Part shown: piece by piece, positions 33,205-44,606 of the stretch | How the letters are laid out: every line of letters starts with the position of its first letter | Position numbering within the stretch: the first letter of the stretch is position 1 | DNA from: Gordius sp. MW1 | Taxonomy: Eukaryota > Nematomorpha > Gordioida > Gordea > Gordiidae | Length of the DNA stretch: 64,000 nucleotides | Reading direction: 5' to 3' | NCBI GenBank assembly: GCA_964036665.1 | Contig: OZ038529.1 | Coordinates: 2,604,001 to 2,668,000 of the forward strand | The notes under the pieces: generated by a model | Told to the model about the DNA's origin: nothing | What the model saw: only the letters and a program-made list of their open reading frames with translations | Databases searched by the model: none | Translations under genes and position numbers: made by a program

Positions 33205-33345
33205 CATGGGCGTAGCCAGGTTTTGGATTGGGGTGGGGGGGCAAAACGTTTAAAAGTTCAATTAGAGGGGGGCAAAACATAAATTTTTTTTAATTTTTAT
33301 AAGTTTTTGCATTGAAATTTTTTTCTCGTTAGGGGTACGCCCATG
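33205..33345. mobile_element. MITE-B copy (hAT-type)
   Basis: CATGGGCGTAGCCAGG at the left and GTACGCCCATG at the right. Flanking octamers CATCATCA and CGTGATCA agree at six of eight. The interior has a G-run and GGGGGGCAAAAC. No coding sequence. Confidence 0.7.
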
Positions 33346-33352
33346 CGTGATC

Positions 33353-33823
33353 AGATTAATCGGCGATATTGAAACAGAAAATGAATTTATTAATGAATCA
33401 TATTATACTTTTTCTATACTAATATATAAACATTCCATTTCCACGTGTTGCCTTGTTGCGGATTGTCACAGTTTATTATATATACCATTGCTTTAAAGTT
33501 GAAGTTTTTTATTTTTGTAATATTTTGTTTTGAGCATCATCAAAGTGAAAAAATTTAATAATTTTTAACTTAAAATAGATACAATGCAATGCGGCTTTTT
33601 TAATTAAAAAAATACATTATAGATTTAACGCTCTTAATAACATAATTAAATTTACCACGTCATCTTAAAGAATTAATCATTTATAAGGGATCGTGAAATA
33701 TAAAATAAGATTAACTTTGAAAAGTAAGCTAAGCATATAATAAATAATAAGTTAAGTTATCACATAGATATAAAGAGGTTTAAAACAGTTTTAGATGGTT
33801 TGACATTTTTTACAACAATGTCT
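33353..33823. other. AT-rich region downstream of the CALHM gene
   Basis: Probable 3' flank of the minus-strand channel gene. An AATAAA-like signal could lie in the AT-rich stretch (CATATAATAAATAATAAG), but none is decisive. Confidence 0.4.
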
Positions 33824-36025
33824 CTATACAATTTTAGGAGGATCTTCATGAGATTTTGTGGGTTGTAAATTCTCCCACCATCTAGAAGAGTTGTCAGTTG
33901 TTCTACTAAAAAACCATTCGCCCCGCTCCATAGCTAAGGCTTTAGCTTTCAGCTAAACAAAAAAATTGACATTATAACATTCATTCATAGCCTAATAATA
34001 CAACAGACTGGTGAATAGCTGATTTTTGGATTAAAAATTGTTAAGTAAATAGCGGCCATTTTCAGGTGAGGTTTTTATAATATGCGCCCTTGCAGTGAAA
34101 AATTGAAAAGTTTAGTTTGTTAAAACTGACTATTTCATCATATATCTCATGCAAACCTTATAACAAGATGACTTTTAGCTTTCAGTTCCACCAGGTTTTT
34201 TTTTGAAAATAAATTTTTTTTTATCATCAAGCTAATAAGAGCATTTTTTGTTCCTATATTATAATTATAATATAAAGTTAAATAAACTCAAATTTTTTCA
34301 CTTATCAAAGCCAAAGCCCGGCCCGCATTTTTTTATTGCTCTATTTAAGGCCCGGCTCGGCCCGCGGGCCGGGATTAGGCCTGCGGTCCGAGGGCTGGCC
34401 CGGTTTATGTAGACATCTTATTATAGTATTATTAGTCTATGGTTATAATAAAATGTATATGTTAATTTTTAATAATAATATTGAAGTCTATAATGTTACT
34501 TGCGCCATTTTTTCAATCTCATTTTCTTCGTAACTTAGATAAGTCTCAAAGAATTGTTTCTCGTAATAATTTCTCGGACTTAATATGGCACTCAAGCATG
34601 CTCCTAAAGGCAAAGAATAGATAATTAATCTTTTCATTTCATAATAAGAAATTTTTGCATTATTTATGATTTTTTTACCTGTTAGCAATAAACTGCACAC
34701 AAGTATTAGAAGGATCCAACCTAAAGTTTGTGATTTGGATCTGACCCCGCGACTTTGTAAACTATCTGCATCGCAAGGAGTTTCTGAGTATCCGCAAACC
34801 AAAAATCTATTTAATTTTGAAAAAATAAAAAATATTTATTTATAAAAAAACTAATGCAAAATTGAGTAGACCTTCCATCCATCAATGAAATAATAATCCA
34901 GAATAGGCCAGGAATCATAGGTTTAATAATGATTTGCAATAAATCGGACGGATATGCTCTACAACCGCATATATTCGGTTTATCAGTTTGATGAACCATG
35001 GGTCTTGATAAAACTTTCCTTTTTTCAGCCCTAGCAGTTGCTAAAATTTCACTAGGCTCCTTACAACATCCAGTTATTACCTTCCAAGTATCCATATTCA
35101 AAAATATTCCTAAAAACCACAAATTAAAAAAATTGTACGTTAAAACCGAAATTGTTAGATCCTCAAAATTTGAATTAAAATTACTTGATTTCATGTTACA
35201 AATATGTCTTATGATTATGATTATTATATAGAGCTATTAAATCAATTTTAAATTAATCGTTGTGGGCTATGAAATATTTTTAATTCTTTGACTCTTATAA
35301 AATAAAGCATTGCTGAGTAAATTTTTTCACAACCTTCACATGTAGTTGACATTCTAGCCCACAGTGATCAATGTAATTTAGCTAACTAAAATAACATAAG
35401 TTGTGTTATATATTTTATTATGTACTTTAGTGTTGAACGATATTTTACTTTATTTTATACCTTTACATACAAATTGGCGAGAATTGGAATATTAGTAATA
35501 AAATTTTAAAATTACCCTAATTTTTATTTTTTAAAAAGAATATCAATTTATTTTTTAAAAAGAACCTCAAGCCTTGCAAAACATTGATTTTCAATCTGTT
35601 TTTTTGAAATTTAATATGGATGTTAAATTCTGCTATTGTTAGACTTTATATAACTGATTTTAAATACTTTGGTAATTGGTAAAGTTTTCAAAAAAAATAG
35701 TTTCAATTCTACCTATTATGTAAATGCATAGTCCGGGTGCCAGCAAATATACCATGGCATAACGGCGCCTGTAATCATTGGTCGAAATGAATACCGAATC
35801 TAAAAGTAAATTATCCACGTGATTTAAAACACGTTCTTCCATTGGTCTATTATCAGGTAAATAATGTGATTGGTTCAAATGAACTCGGAATGGTTCGGGA
35901 CAAGGGCATGTGAATACGAAAGATCTAAAAAGTCTCTGCAATATTATTATGACAATGATTGACGTCAATTTTCTGAGCGAAGCGCGGTGCTCGTTAAAAT
36001 ACGATATTATATGTTTTGTCGGCAT
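33824..36025 (-). CDS. CALHM-family (calcium homeostasis modulator) channel, four exons
   Basis: Exons on the minus strand: 36025-35713, 35109-34872, 34806-34500 and 33952-33824 (stop TAG). All introns are GT-AG (603, 65 and 547 bp) and the phases fit at each junction, giving about 328 residues, normal for CALHM. The start MPTKHIISYFNEHRASLRKL aligns with the short N-terminal helix, followed by membrane segment 1, FTCPCPEP (the CPC that disulphide-bonds in the outer loop), segment 2 (YLLAPGLCIYIIG), segment 3 (MIPGLFWIIISLMDG), an outer loop with two Cys (VCGYSETPC), segment 4 (SQTLGWILLILVC) and a charged C-terminal tail. Large-pore, voltage- and calcium-gated channels of the plasma membrane belong here (family knowledge). 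The loop between CPC and segment 2 is about 45 residues longer than in human CALHM1. A second ATG at 36046 would add seven residues. The symbol cannot be assigned to a subtype. Confidence 0.85.
34313..34412. mobile_element. hAT-B-like fragment in CALHM intron 3
   Basis: AAGCCCGGCCCGC and CGGCTCGGCCCGCGGGCCGG, ending GGTTTATGTAGACATCTTA: a decayed hAT-B-type end lying wholly inside the 33953-34499 intron. Confidence 0.55.
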
Positions 36026-36046
36026 TCCAAATATATATATTTCCAA

Positions 36047-36743
36047 GTTTTTCGTTTGAAATTTAAAATCAAAAATTAATATTGACCATATGTTGTTGTT
36101 TTTTATTCAATAATTATTTAATGGTTAAAAAATAAATTTTTTGATCAAAATTTAAAAAACCCGAAGATTTCTATAACACACCACGAAATAACAAAATTTC
36201 GGGGCTACTATGGTATTAAAAATACATCAAAAATCAGGGAAACGAATAAAAAATATCTAATCAGGATTCGAAATGAATAGTAAAAGTTAACATCATCCGC
36301 TTAACTGAACCCCCGACAATTAGCTTCAATCTTAATGTCATACAGCCTCAGGGCTAATAATATAAGTCTCAAAGTTAGCGACCATATATAATCAAATATT
36401 TAATGCCACCCCATCCACCCCCACCCCCAAGGCCTCCCAAATATATTAACGCTTATGTAAACATTTAGTACGTGAGTGATAAAAATTACCTGCAAACAAG
36501 GAAGTAATTTGAAGCATAAAATCTAAGTTAATAAACATTTTTGAAAAAGTATTTAAATGAATTGTTATTGTCGTAATCTTTAACATAAACAAAGTTGTTA
36601 AAAAATATCTCATTTTCGCAGTGAAATTAAAATTCATGTATAAACTTGCTCTTTTCCACTTAACAAGTTGCATATTAAATAAAAACACAATTTTCAAACG
36701 CACAAACTTATGAAACTTCAGATTAACATACCTTATGTCCAAC
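36047..36743. other. Upstream flank of CALHM gene
   Basis: No exon or clear promoter recognised. A minus-strand open stretch at 36446-36820 overlaps the end of hAT-E and shows no known motif. A CCACCCC-rich patch lies at 36410-36435. Confidence 0.4.
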
Positions 36744-37385
36744 TGTAGATCTGCATGCAAAGTCCCTTTTTCCAACCCTATCTCGACCCGAAAGCGTTTT
36801 AAATTTTTCAACCCGCCCAACCAAGAAAATAATAAAAAAATGCGGTATGTATAACTTAATCAAAAAACTAAAGCGTCATATTTTAGAAAGGAATAATTTA
36901 TGCTTCTGTTGAAAAATTTCCGATTTATTATGTTTTTTATAATATGATAGCATAGAAGTAGCCAGGGGGCAAGGAAGAGCGGCTGCCCCCTCTAAATCCA
37001 AAAAATTGTTGAAATTTATAAAATTATGGCTAACATTTCAAAAAATGATTACTTTGCCCCTCCCTAAATTATTATATTGTTTCCCTCTCCAATTCTGGCT
37101 ACACCCATGTATGATGGCATCAATAATTTCGGGCCTTCAACTCCATACACATTTTTGATGTCTCGTTTTTCGTATTTTATTTGATTCCATAATAATGAGA
37201 ATTAAAAATCTTAAGGTAGTTGTAAAAAAATTATAAATCGAAGTTTCTGTACGATTCATGTTATTATTTAACCCGCCCTTATTGAACATTCTTTAAGTTT
37301 TTCCGGAACCCGACTCGACCCAAAAATAATTTGCAACTGGTCGGGTTTCGGGCCACTCCCGCAGTCCAACCATAATATTGCATTT
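36744..37385. mobile_element. hAT-E-like MITE, older copy
   Basis: TGCAAAGTCCC then CTCGACCCGAAAGCGTTTTA at the left and GGTCGGGTTTCGGGCC near the right resemble the ends of the copy at 40605-41572. It contains a MITE-A insertion (36950-37109). Target duplication not resolved. Confidence 0.5.
36950..37109. mobile_element. MITE-A copy (hAT-type)
   Basis: AGTAGCCAGGGGGCAAGG, then GCGGCTGCCCCCTCTAAATC; the right end is CTGGCTACACCCATG. Other copies are at 41190, 46537 and 57254. Confidence 0.65.
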
Positions 37386-38284
37386 GCACCTAAAACTATC
37401 TGCACCATTGTTTTAGAAATGATCTCAAAATATTTTTTAGACTTAACTTTTATTAACCTGATAAGTTATTTTCCGTTTAGGTAGTTTTAATTTACCTAAT
37501 ACACTAACTTATGTAGATGTTTTTTTTAAAGTGGAATAAGATTATTTCAGCATGCTATTATAAAAATATTAATCGTTTAAATATTATAAAATCAAAATTT
37601 TTCTTATAGATTATTAATGTAAAAACTGACCCTTGATATAATTAAAACACATTTTAACTAAATGATTAATATTAAATTAATCAGTGGGTATAGAAAATGT
37701 ATTTTTACGACTTATTTATTCATATCGAAATCGAAAATAAATTATAGGCAAATACTTTTATATTTATTACATATTATAAAAATTCCATTGCTATGAAATT
37801 AAATTGTTAAGGAATAATATAAGTTTGAACTCATTTTGAATCTGCTTCGAATTTTGGTTTACCTTTTAAGCTGAGAAGCTCTCGTTTTGTGATCTATTAA
37901 ATTTATAATTAATATAGATGCAAGAAAATTAAGCGAGTTAAATTAAGTGTAAGCCCTTAGGTTATTAATGATTTAAGCCAACGCATGCCATCTAGCGGAT
38001 ATTACATTATAATCGAGCTCTTTAGTTGTACACCTTAAATGCTGCTAAAAACTTATTAAATTTCAAAATACAATATAATTTAAAATAATTATTTTAAATG
38101 CAGGAATAAGTAACTCTTTGTTATAAAAACAGATTTTTCACTAAAGTTAAGGTTTAATCTTATTTAACCACAAGAGACTCAAAGTTTTTTGGTATAACAA
38201 TAAGAGTACATTTTCAATCGCCATCTCTAAATCTAAACAAAACAAAAAACCCTAAATCTGAAGCCTTAAAAAGCTACAGTTTTT
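37386..38284. other. AT-rich interval, nothing recognised
   Basis: It contains the 12-mer GCCATCTAGCGG at 37987-37998. No ORF of interest on either strand. Confidence 0.5.
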
Positions 38285-38288
38285 TGAT

Positions 38289-39593
38289 TTTTTAATAGGG
38301 TTGCTGCAACCTACACAATCAAATAAATATTAGATAATTTCAAAAATTTTATAGTTGTGTGCCATGAAATATTTGTGTTTCAAGTTTTAATTTTTTTATT
38401 GTCCTAGAGACTCAATTGAACTCAAAGCCCTGTATATGTGGCCCATTAAGATCTCAGACAGGGCCTGTTAAGTTAGCCCAAAAGCTTTAGTCAATAAAAA
38501 TTATGAAATAACTTAGCTTAATTAATTCAACCATATTTATAAGAAATAGAAAGTTTGTACAATGCTTATAATTTAATTTAGCTTTTCAAACACCAGCCTC
38601 TCCTACCCAATAATATTTTTGTTCAATATTGCTGGTTTGTGATCTCAATTTTGTTTATTTTTTTCTTCATATTTTGTGAAGATGAATAAAGTAAATAGAT
38701 TGTAAAATAAGTGTTGTAAATATTTGGAAAAAATTCAGATATTTCAAGTGAATTACATTTACAAATAAGAATGCCGATTTTCTGTCTAATTTTATAAATA
38801 CAAGTAGCTATTCGATCTTTAACAGAATATAAGTTAACATGGTTTTTAAGAGTTAAATAAAAACACAGGTGTTTACATTTGAATAATTTAGATAGTAGAA
38901 TTGTAACAATTTAAATTGGATTCCTAATTCTTTACTCATCAATTAGGCAAAGTAACAACAATTAAATAGGTATTAAAAAAGTAAACTTAATAATTATTTA
39001 ATTTATTTTAGCCAAAAATAGTCTTATTTATCCATGAGCCTTAAATTACGAGAAAAAAAAATTTAATGCAAAAACGTTGAAAAATTAAAATTTTTATGTT
39101 ATGCCGCCCTCTATTTGAACTTTTAAACGTTTACCCCCCCCCCCCCCCCCCAATCCAAAACCTGACTACGCCCATGAATTTATCAAATTTTGACTTTAGC
39201 GATTGAACCTTTGGCACTTGCAATGATCACCTTCTATACTTAGAGATACAAGACTTGTTGTTTACAATAACATAACTTGGATTTTTTCTTTATCTAAAAT
39301 AAAGTGTCGATAAAAATTTGGCCTGTTAACAAAATCTTAGGCCAATTATTATTATTTTGATGAACAAGTTGTTAACGACTTCAGACTGAAAAACACATTT
39401 ACATATAAGTTCAAAAATTATCCAGCTGTTGTAATAAAAATGAACAAAAGTCATTGTGATTAAATTAACAAAATCACTATTATTATGGGAAGGGGGGGAG
39501 GCGGGTAAACAATTTTCCCGGAGAAATTATAAGCACTTCGATCTAATATTTATTTTATAGTGTAGGTTGCAAGCAACCCTATTAAAAAATCAA
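38289..39593. mobile_element. TIR-flanked element, about 1.3 kb, non-coding
   Basis: TTTTTTGATTTTTTAATAGG then GTTGCTGCAACCTACAC...AATAAATATTAGAT at the left recurs inverted at 39535-39593 with only a few differences. No transposase is visible. A MITE-B fragment lies inside. The superfamily is unknown and the outer boundaries are approximate. Confidence 0.6.
39100..39178 (-). mobile_element. MITE-B end fragment
   Basis: GCCGCCCTCTATTTGAACTT, a long C-run, CAATCCAAAACCTGACTACG and CCCATG: the right end of a MITE-B copy. Confidence 0.6.
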
Positions 39594-40187
39594 AGTTTGC
39601 TGCGCCAATTTGGCGCCAAACCTTCTAACGATAAACCTTAGCAGTATGCTGGTAAAAACCAGCCTGCCTATCGTGATACACTCGCCTTTCGCTTTATAAA
39701 GCTAGGCTCTCGAGCTTTTTCCTACGTTTTAAACGTCGACCCCATTTTATATATGAAAGTATTTTCACTTTTGTATGGTGTACAATGTGTTCCATGTATT
39801 AATTTAATAGCTGTTTAATACAATAGTAAATTATTTATTTTTCGATAAAATGTAGATATTATCTATTATCCAAATTAATAACAGAAATATTTTAGATGGT
39901 AGAGTATACATAAATACCTTCATTCAACTCGAATAGATTTTTCCGCTAGATGGCAGTATATGCCTTTAGCTTGCACCAACCAAACGTCTTACTTTTGATA
40001 AATCTATTCTTAAATTTTAAAAATTTCGTATTGTTAGATGATTTTAATTAACCTCTAGCAAATTAAAAAGGTATATATTTTTATTTTGTAGTGTTATAAA
40101 GTATATTTTTGTGAAACAAAGTCACATATATAAGCGTAATACAAAATAGACATATTGATAAAATACAAAAATCTATATCATTATCGT
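39594..40187. other. Interval with CTCF-like 12-mer
   Basis: CCGCTAGATGGC at 39943-39954 is the third exact copy of the motif. A CGCCAATTTGGCGCC palindrome stands at about 39602-39617. No gene recognised. Confidence 0.45.
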
Positions 40188-40560
40188 CTAAATAGGCCAA
40201 GACGGCAGAGAGTTTAAAATTTTACCGTTCAAAAAGAATCTCAAGTGGTTGCCTGATAAGAAAGGTGTGGTAAATTTAGATTTTGTTGAACGTTTTCTAA
40301 TTTTTTTTAAAAAATCCATGATGTGTTTACCGAAGGAAGCAGCGCGTGGCAGGATAAAAATATTGGATGCCAAAAGAGCAGAATATTTTGTCGTTTTAAG
40401 GGCTGCATGAATTAATAAACTTATTTTGTTTTGTTTAACATGTTTAAATTTGTTTATGTAGATGTAGAGGAGGCCTTGCATATTCGTCTACTAAAGTAAG
40501 ACAATTCCGACAAGAAAAGTAGCTAATTCCTAACGTTAAAGCTATAAAACATGAAAGTTG
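40188..40560 (-). pseudogene. Non-LTR retrotransposon C-terminal fragment
   Basis: The minus-strand reading includes LLIHAALKTTKYSALLASN and IMDFLKKIRKRS, then LSGNHLRFF. It matches the region downstream of the RPDG motif in the better-preserved relic at 49850-52510 (which reads LLIQAALKRA and ISFLKEIGRR). Fragment only; the RT is absent here. Confidence 0.55.
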
Positions 40561-40604
40561 AGAATTGTCAAGCAGCATTCCCAAAAGTCTGCTGGGATAG
40601 GCTT

Positions 40605-41572
40605 GGAGAACTGCACGGGTGACCCGAAACCCGACCCAACCCGGCCCGATATCTGGTCGGGTTCAGGTTGGATATTTTAAAAAGCTTTCGGGTCGGGTCG
40701 GGTTAAATTTGAAGTGACGGGTCAAATGTTATGAATCTTACATTGCAAAATACACGGGACATATCTTTTAAATAAATGCTTATATGTATTTATATTTTTA
40801 AATTAATATCGAAATGTATAATTGAAGATCATTCAGTGAGATTAAATTCCTTTCGTTTTTTAAATCTGATTTTAATTTTGACGCAAATTTAAATTTGACT
40901 CGGGAAGGGTAAAATATGTCAACAAAATAACATTTTTAAATTGTATTTAAATAGTGTGTGGTAGTTCATTATATTTTAAACTACCTGAATACATATTTAT
41001 AAAACAAATTAAAGTAAGTTTAAATTTATTAAATGATTTATTTGCAAAACTATATATTTAAAATTAATTGTCACCCGATATTGGAGATGCTATCCTATTT
41101 ATATATCTCTATAATACATCATTAAAATTTATTAACTGTAAAATCAATTAGTTTCATAAATCGCACTATTATTTGACTATAAACACCCTCATGGGCGTAG
41201 CAAGGATTGAAATTAGAGGGAGACAATAATGATTAAAGAAAGGGCAAAATAACCATTTTTAGAGATTTTAGCCATAATCTGATAGAATATCTAATATTTT
41301 TTGGATTTGAAGGGAGGCAGCCGCTCGTCCCTGCCACCCCCTGGCTGCGCTCATGCACACCGCAATTTTTCTTACTCTCGCGTTGGATATCAAAATTTTA
41401 AACGTGTTAGGGAGGGATTCGGATAGAAAAATTAAAACGCTTTCGGGTCGGGTCAGGTTCGGGTTGAATATTTGAAAAATCTTTAAGGCCGGGTCGGGTT
41501 CGGGTTAAAAAATTTAAAATGCTTACGAGTCGGGTCGAGTTCGGGTAAAAAAAGTGACTTTGCAGTTCTCTA
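40605..41572. mobile_element. hAT-E MITE
   Basis: The ends are GGAGAACTGCACGGGTGACC (40605) and the complement of TAGAGAACTGCAAAGTCAC (41572). Flanking octamers ATAGGCTT and GTTGGCTT agree at six of eight. Subterminal regions are built of GGTCGGGTTCGGGT repeats. A MITE-A copy is inserted at 41190-41355. No coding sequence. Confidence 0.7.
41190..41355. mobile_element. MITE-A copy
   Basis: CATGGGCGTAGCAAGGATTG at the left and CTGGCTGCGCTCATG at the right, with GGAGGCAGCCGCTCGTCCCT inside. Confidence 0.7.
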
Positions 41573-41596
41573 GTTGGCTTTATGCCACTCGTGATT

Positions 41597-41810
41597 AGAG
41601 ACATGCAAAATCGATATTTTTAAGGCCCGGCCCGGAATTTAAAATGGGAAAAAGGCCTGGCCCGGGCCCGAATTTTAGCATCTTTGAATAAGGCTCGGAC
41701 CCGCCCGCCGCGGGCCCGGCCTGGAATTTTATAGAATTGCAGGAATTCAATCAAACTCAATTGTTATAAAATTTTTAATTAATTCGGTCCGACCCGCTAA
41801 CGAAAAACAC
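41597..41810. mobile_element. hAT-like decayed fragment, CGGGCCCG-rich
   Basis: TTAGAGACATGCAAAATCG recalls a hAT terminus, followed by AAGGCCCGGCCCGG repeats and CGCCGCGGGCCCGGCC. The opposite end is unclear. Confidence 0.5.
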
Positions 41811-42208
41811 CTCTCACTCGAGGCAAATGAAGCAGGTGTCGAAAAATCTTAAAACAAGGGAGCTTCGCGCTAGAAATTGACCACTATGGTCTTTCCAAAA
41901 CGCCTCTGGACTTCGAATCAAATCGAATATTTTTAGTATTCGATTCGGATTCGATAATTTTATTTGAAAAAATATTAAATTCGAGACGTCGAATATTAAA
42001 ATAAGGATTTGAATTCGGTTCAAAAAAATTTAAAGAACGAGTCGTGATCCGAACCATCAAAAGGGATCTAAGGTTGTAATGCAGGCTATCATCGCTGCTC
42101 GATAGGAGATAAAGGGAGCGCGTTACTAGTCCAGAATCCCAATCCATCTATCTCAAAAATGGTCTCGGGTGTGACATTCAAATCCCAAATCTCCAAGGCA
42201 TTTAGCAG

Positions 42209-42650
42209 CATAGTCTAGATAGACTGCTCACCAACGCACAAATTGTGCACCCTTTTTCCACCATTTTGATGTGAACATGTAAATTGATGATCATAGAGAA
42301 ATTACTAATTTTCGCAAATTAAATAATCTTAAAAAGGTAATTAAAAAAATATTGAATTGGGTAGATATCAAAAACAGCATTTTAAAATAAATATCATTTA
42401 CACAATACCTAAAAATTAAAAATGTAAAAACTACGATTAAAGTTTGTTTAATAATATAGCGCCATCAATATTTTGTATAATATTAATTTATTGACTTTCG
42501 TTTTAGTTTATAAACTAGTGAGGTAAATTGACTGTTATAGGGCAAAATTACATGGTTAAAATACACCAGTTGCTCTCTTTAAAATGGAGGAAAATTTGAC
42601 CCACAATTAACCATAGCAACATATGGCATGAGCAGTCTATCTAGTCTATG
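42209..42650. mobile_element. Family D MITE (hAT-type)
   Basis: The ends are CATAGTCTAGATAGACTGCTCA (first 20 bases diagnostic) and the complement of CATAGACTAGATAGACTGCT. Flanking octamers TTTAGCAG and GTTAGCAG agree at seven of eight. The AT-rich interior is shared, inverted, with 61264-61640. No coding sequence. Confidence 0.75.
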
Positions 42651-42658
42651 GTTAGCAG

Positions 42659-43458
42659 AGGGTCGGAGTTTTGGGTCGTAATTTAAAAATCAAACTTTCC
42701 ACAGATTGAATGAGTATCAAAAAGTAGCAGCGATATTCCAAGTGGACGAATTCCAATTTTCCTAATTTTGATGGTAAGCAAGCTTGAATCCAATTGTTAG
42801 TGTTCGAATATAAATTTAAAAGTTTTTATAAGTACGACTTTAAAACATCTCGTGCAAAATGCGCCGGATGAGCAAAAACAAGGATCATTTTTTGATGTAT
42901 TGAAATATTTTTTGATTATGTAAAAAGAGTGATGTGCGGACAAGCATTTTTAAAGTCCCGTTTTAAATTTTCAAATTTCTAGATTTTTGATAAAAATTTT
43001 AAAAGAGATTTATTGACGCCAATAAAGTTGTCGTAATGAAGAAAATTGAAATGATGCCAAAAAGAAACTTTTAATTTACTTTAAAATACATATAAATGGC
43101 AAATACTAACAACGAAATATTTTTTTCAAAGTTAATTACTCCACCTGAATTTGATATATTATTTTAAAATAGAAATATTTGAGCAGATTTACCTGTCTCT
43201 TCATATTTTAAATAATTACCTCAGATTTTAATTTAATTTATCATTAGGTTAACTTATTAAAGTAGCTTGGTTATTTAAAACTAATTAATGTCAATCGTAG
43301 ATATTTTATAATGCAATTTAAAATTTAAGTAAAAATGCTAATTTCATTTAATATTTAGGAGTTTACACATTGTTTGCCCTACAAATAAGTTACCCCTGGA
43401 AAGGACTGTTTGCTCAAATATGGACATGTAAATCTATGATCACACAAAATCTTTAAGG
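42659..43458. other. AT-rich interval, nothing recognised
   Basis: No gene, repeat pair or motif that can be supported. Confidence 0.5.
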
Positions 43459-43466
43459 CTTAGCAT

Positions 43467-43737
43467 CAGGGGCGTACGCAGAATTTTTCTCGGGGGGGGG
43501 GGGGGGGGGGGTTTATTACAAATCATTATATTAATTTTATAATTTTTTACATATAAACATCATATTCACAAAAGATATTTATTATAAACGTCATATCATA
43601 TAATTTAATGAAATAGTATGGGAAAAGATTCACATTATTTATTATATAATGCGATATAAGAAAATAAAAAATATTTTTCCCGAAATCCGCAGGGGTGGTA
43701 TCAACCCCAAAACCACACCCCCTTGCGTACGCCACTG
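43467..43737. mobile_element. MITE-C (hAT-type), 271 bp
   Basis: The ends are CAGGGGCGTACGCAG and the complement of CAGTGGCGTACGCAAGG. A perfect 8-bp duplication CTTAGCAT stands at 43459-43466 and 43738-43745. A long G-run follows the left end. No coding sequence. Confidence 0.92.
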
Positions 43738-43959
43738 CTTAGCATTCATTTAATTTTATAAGTACTTTTAGCAACGTTATTTTTGTACAAAAAATCAGGG
43801 TGTAATCATATTTAAAAAATCAAAACATGGACTTATTAATCAAGAAAATTTCTTAACAATATATATTGCTGATCAAGAATATAGTAAAAGCCTTTTATCT
43901 ACCTATTTAATTGGAAAATTTTACAAAATATGATTAAAAATCAAAAAAAAATAGGGCAC

Positions 43960-44101
43960 CGACCTAAAATGCATTGAAAAAATACGGACGAGCTCGGGCT
44001 GGCCCAAAAATTTTCTAAATGAATAGGGACGGGCTTGAAGGGCACAAAACAAATACGGCCGGACTCGGGCAGGCAAAAAAACGGCCAGTTGCAGATCTCT
44101 A
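43960..44101 (-). mobile_element. hAT-B-like truncated end
   Basis: On the minus strand it starts TAGAGATCTGCAACTGGCCG at 44101, matching the hAT-B left terminus, followed by GCCCGAGTCCGGCCGTATT-type repeats. The partner end is missing. Confidence 0.65.
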
Positions 44102-44264
44102 GTATACATAGAGAAAAATGTCACCTATGTAACTATTTATATTTTTAAATCAAAATTTTTTTATTGAATTGTTTTATAATTGATGACGATTTAAAGTATC
44201 TTTCCTTATTCCATGTATTTATGGATGAATATCAATTGTCGACATAAATTAAGACTTTTATGAG

Positions 44265-44606
44265 ATTTATTAGAAGGAGCATTAGAGGGAGTTAAAAAAT
44301 AATTATAATTATATTATAATGACATTTCGTCCTATTCAAGGACATCTTAGGATTAAAACAAAATTGAATTGATAAATAAAATAAAATAAAATAAAATAAA
44401 ATAAAATAATACAATTAAATGGGAGAACCTGTATCCATTATAATTTTAACCTACCTATAGAACGTTCCATTTAATTGTATTATTTTATTTTATTTATCAA
44501 TTAAACTGTGTTTTAATCCGATGGTTTTTGAATAGGACGAAAAATCAATATAATAATTATAATTATTTTTTAACTCCCTCTAATGTTTCGGCTAATAAAT
44601 CTTTCA
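44265..44606. repeat. Foldback element, arms about 140 bp
   Basis: The left arm (TTAGAGGGAGTTAAAAAATA...CAATTAAATGG) pairs with the right arm ending TTAACTCCCTCTAATG, separated by only about 50 bp. The left arm contains an (ATAAA)n run of seven to eight copies; the right arm has two to three. Foldback/MITE type. Confidence 0.8.

Noticed and set aside
35660-35712. CALHM exon 1 reading through to a stop at 35660
   Set aside because: The GT donor at 35712-35711 and the phase-compatible acceptor at 35110 restore the channel sequence, while the read-through tail has no family similarity.
36744-41572. Idea that MITE-A and hAT-E form one composite element, since both hAT-E copies contain MITE-A in similar orientation
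   Set aside because: The distances from the shared terminus differ and the sequence immediately flanking MITE-A does not align, so independent insertions are equally likely.
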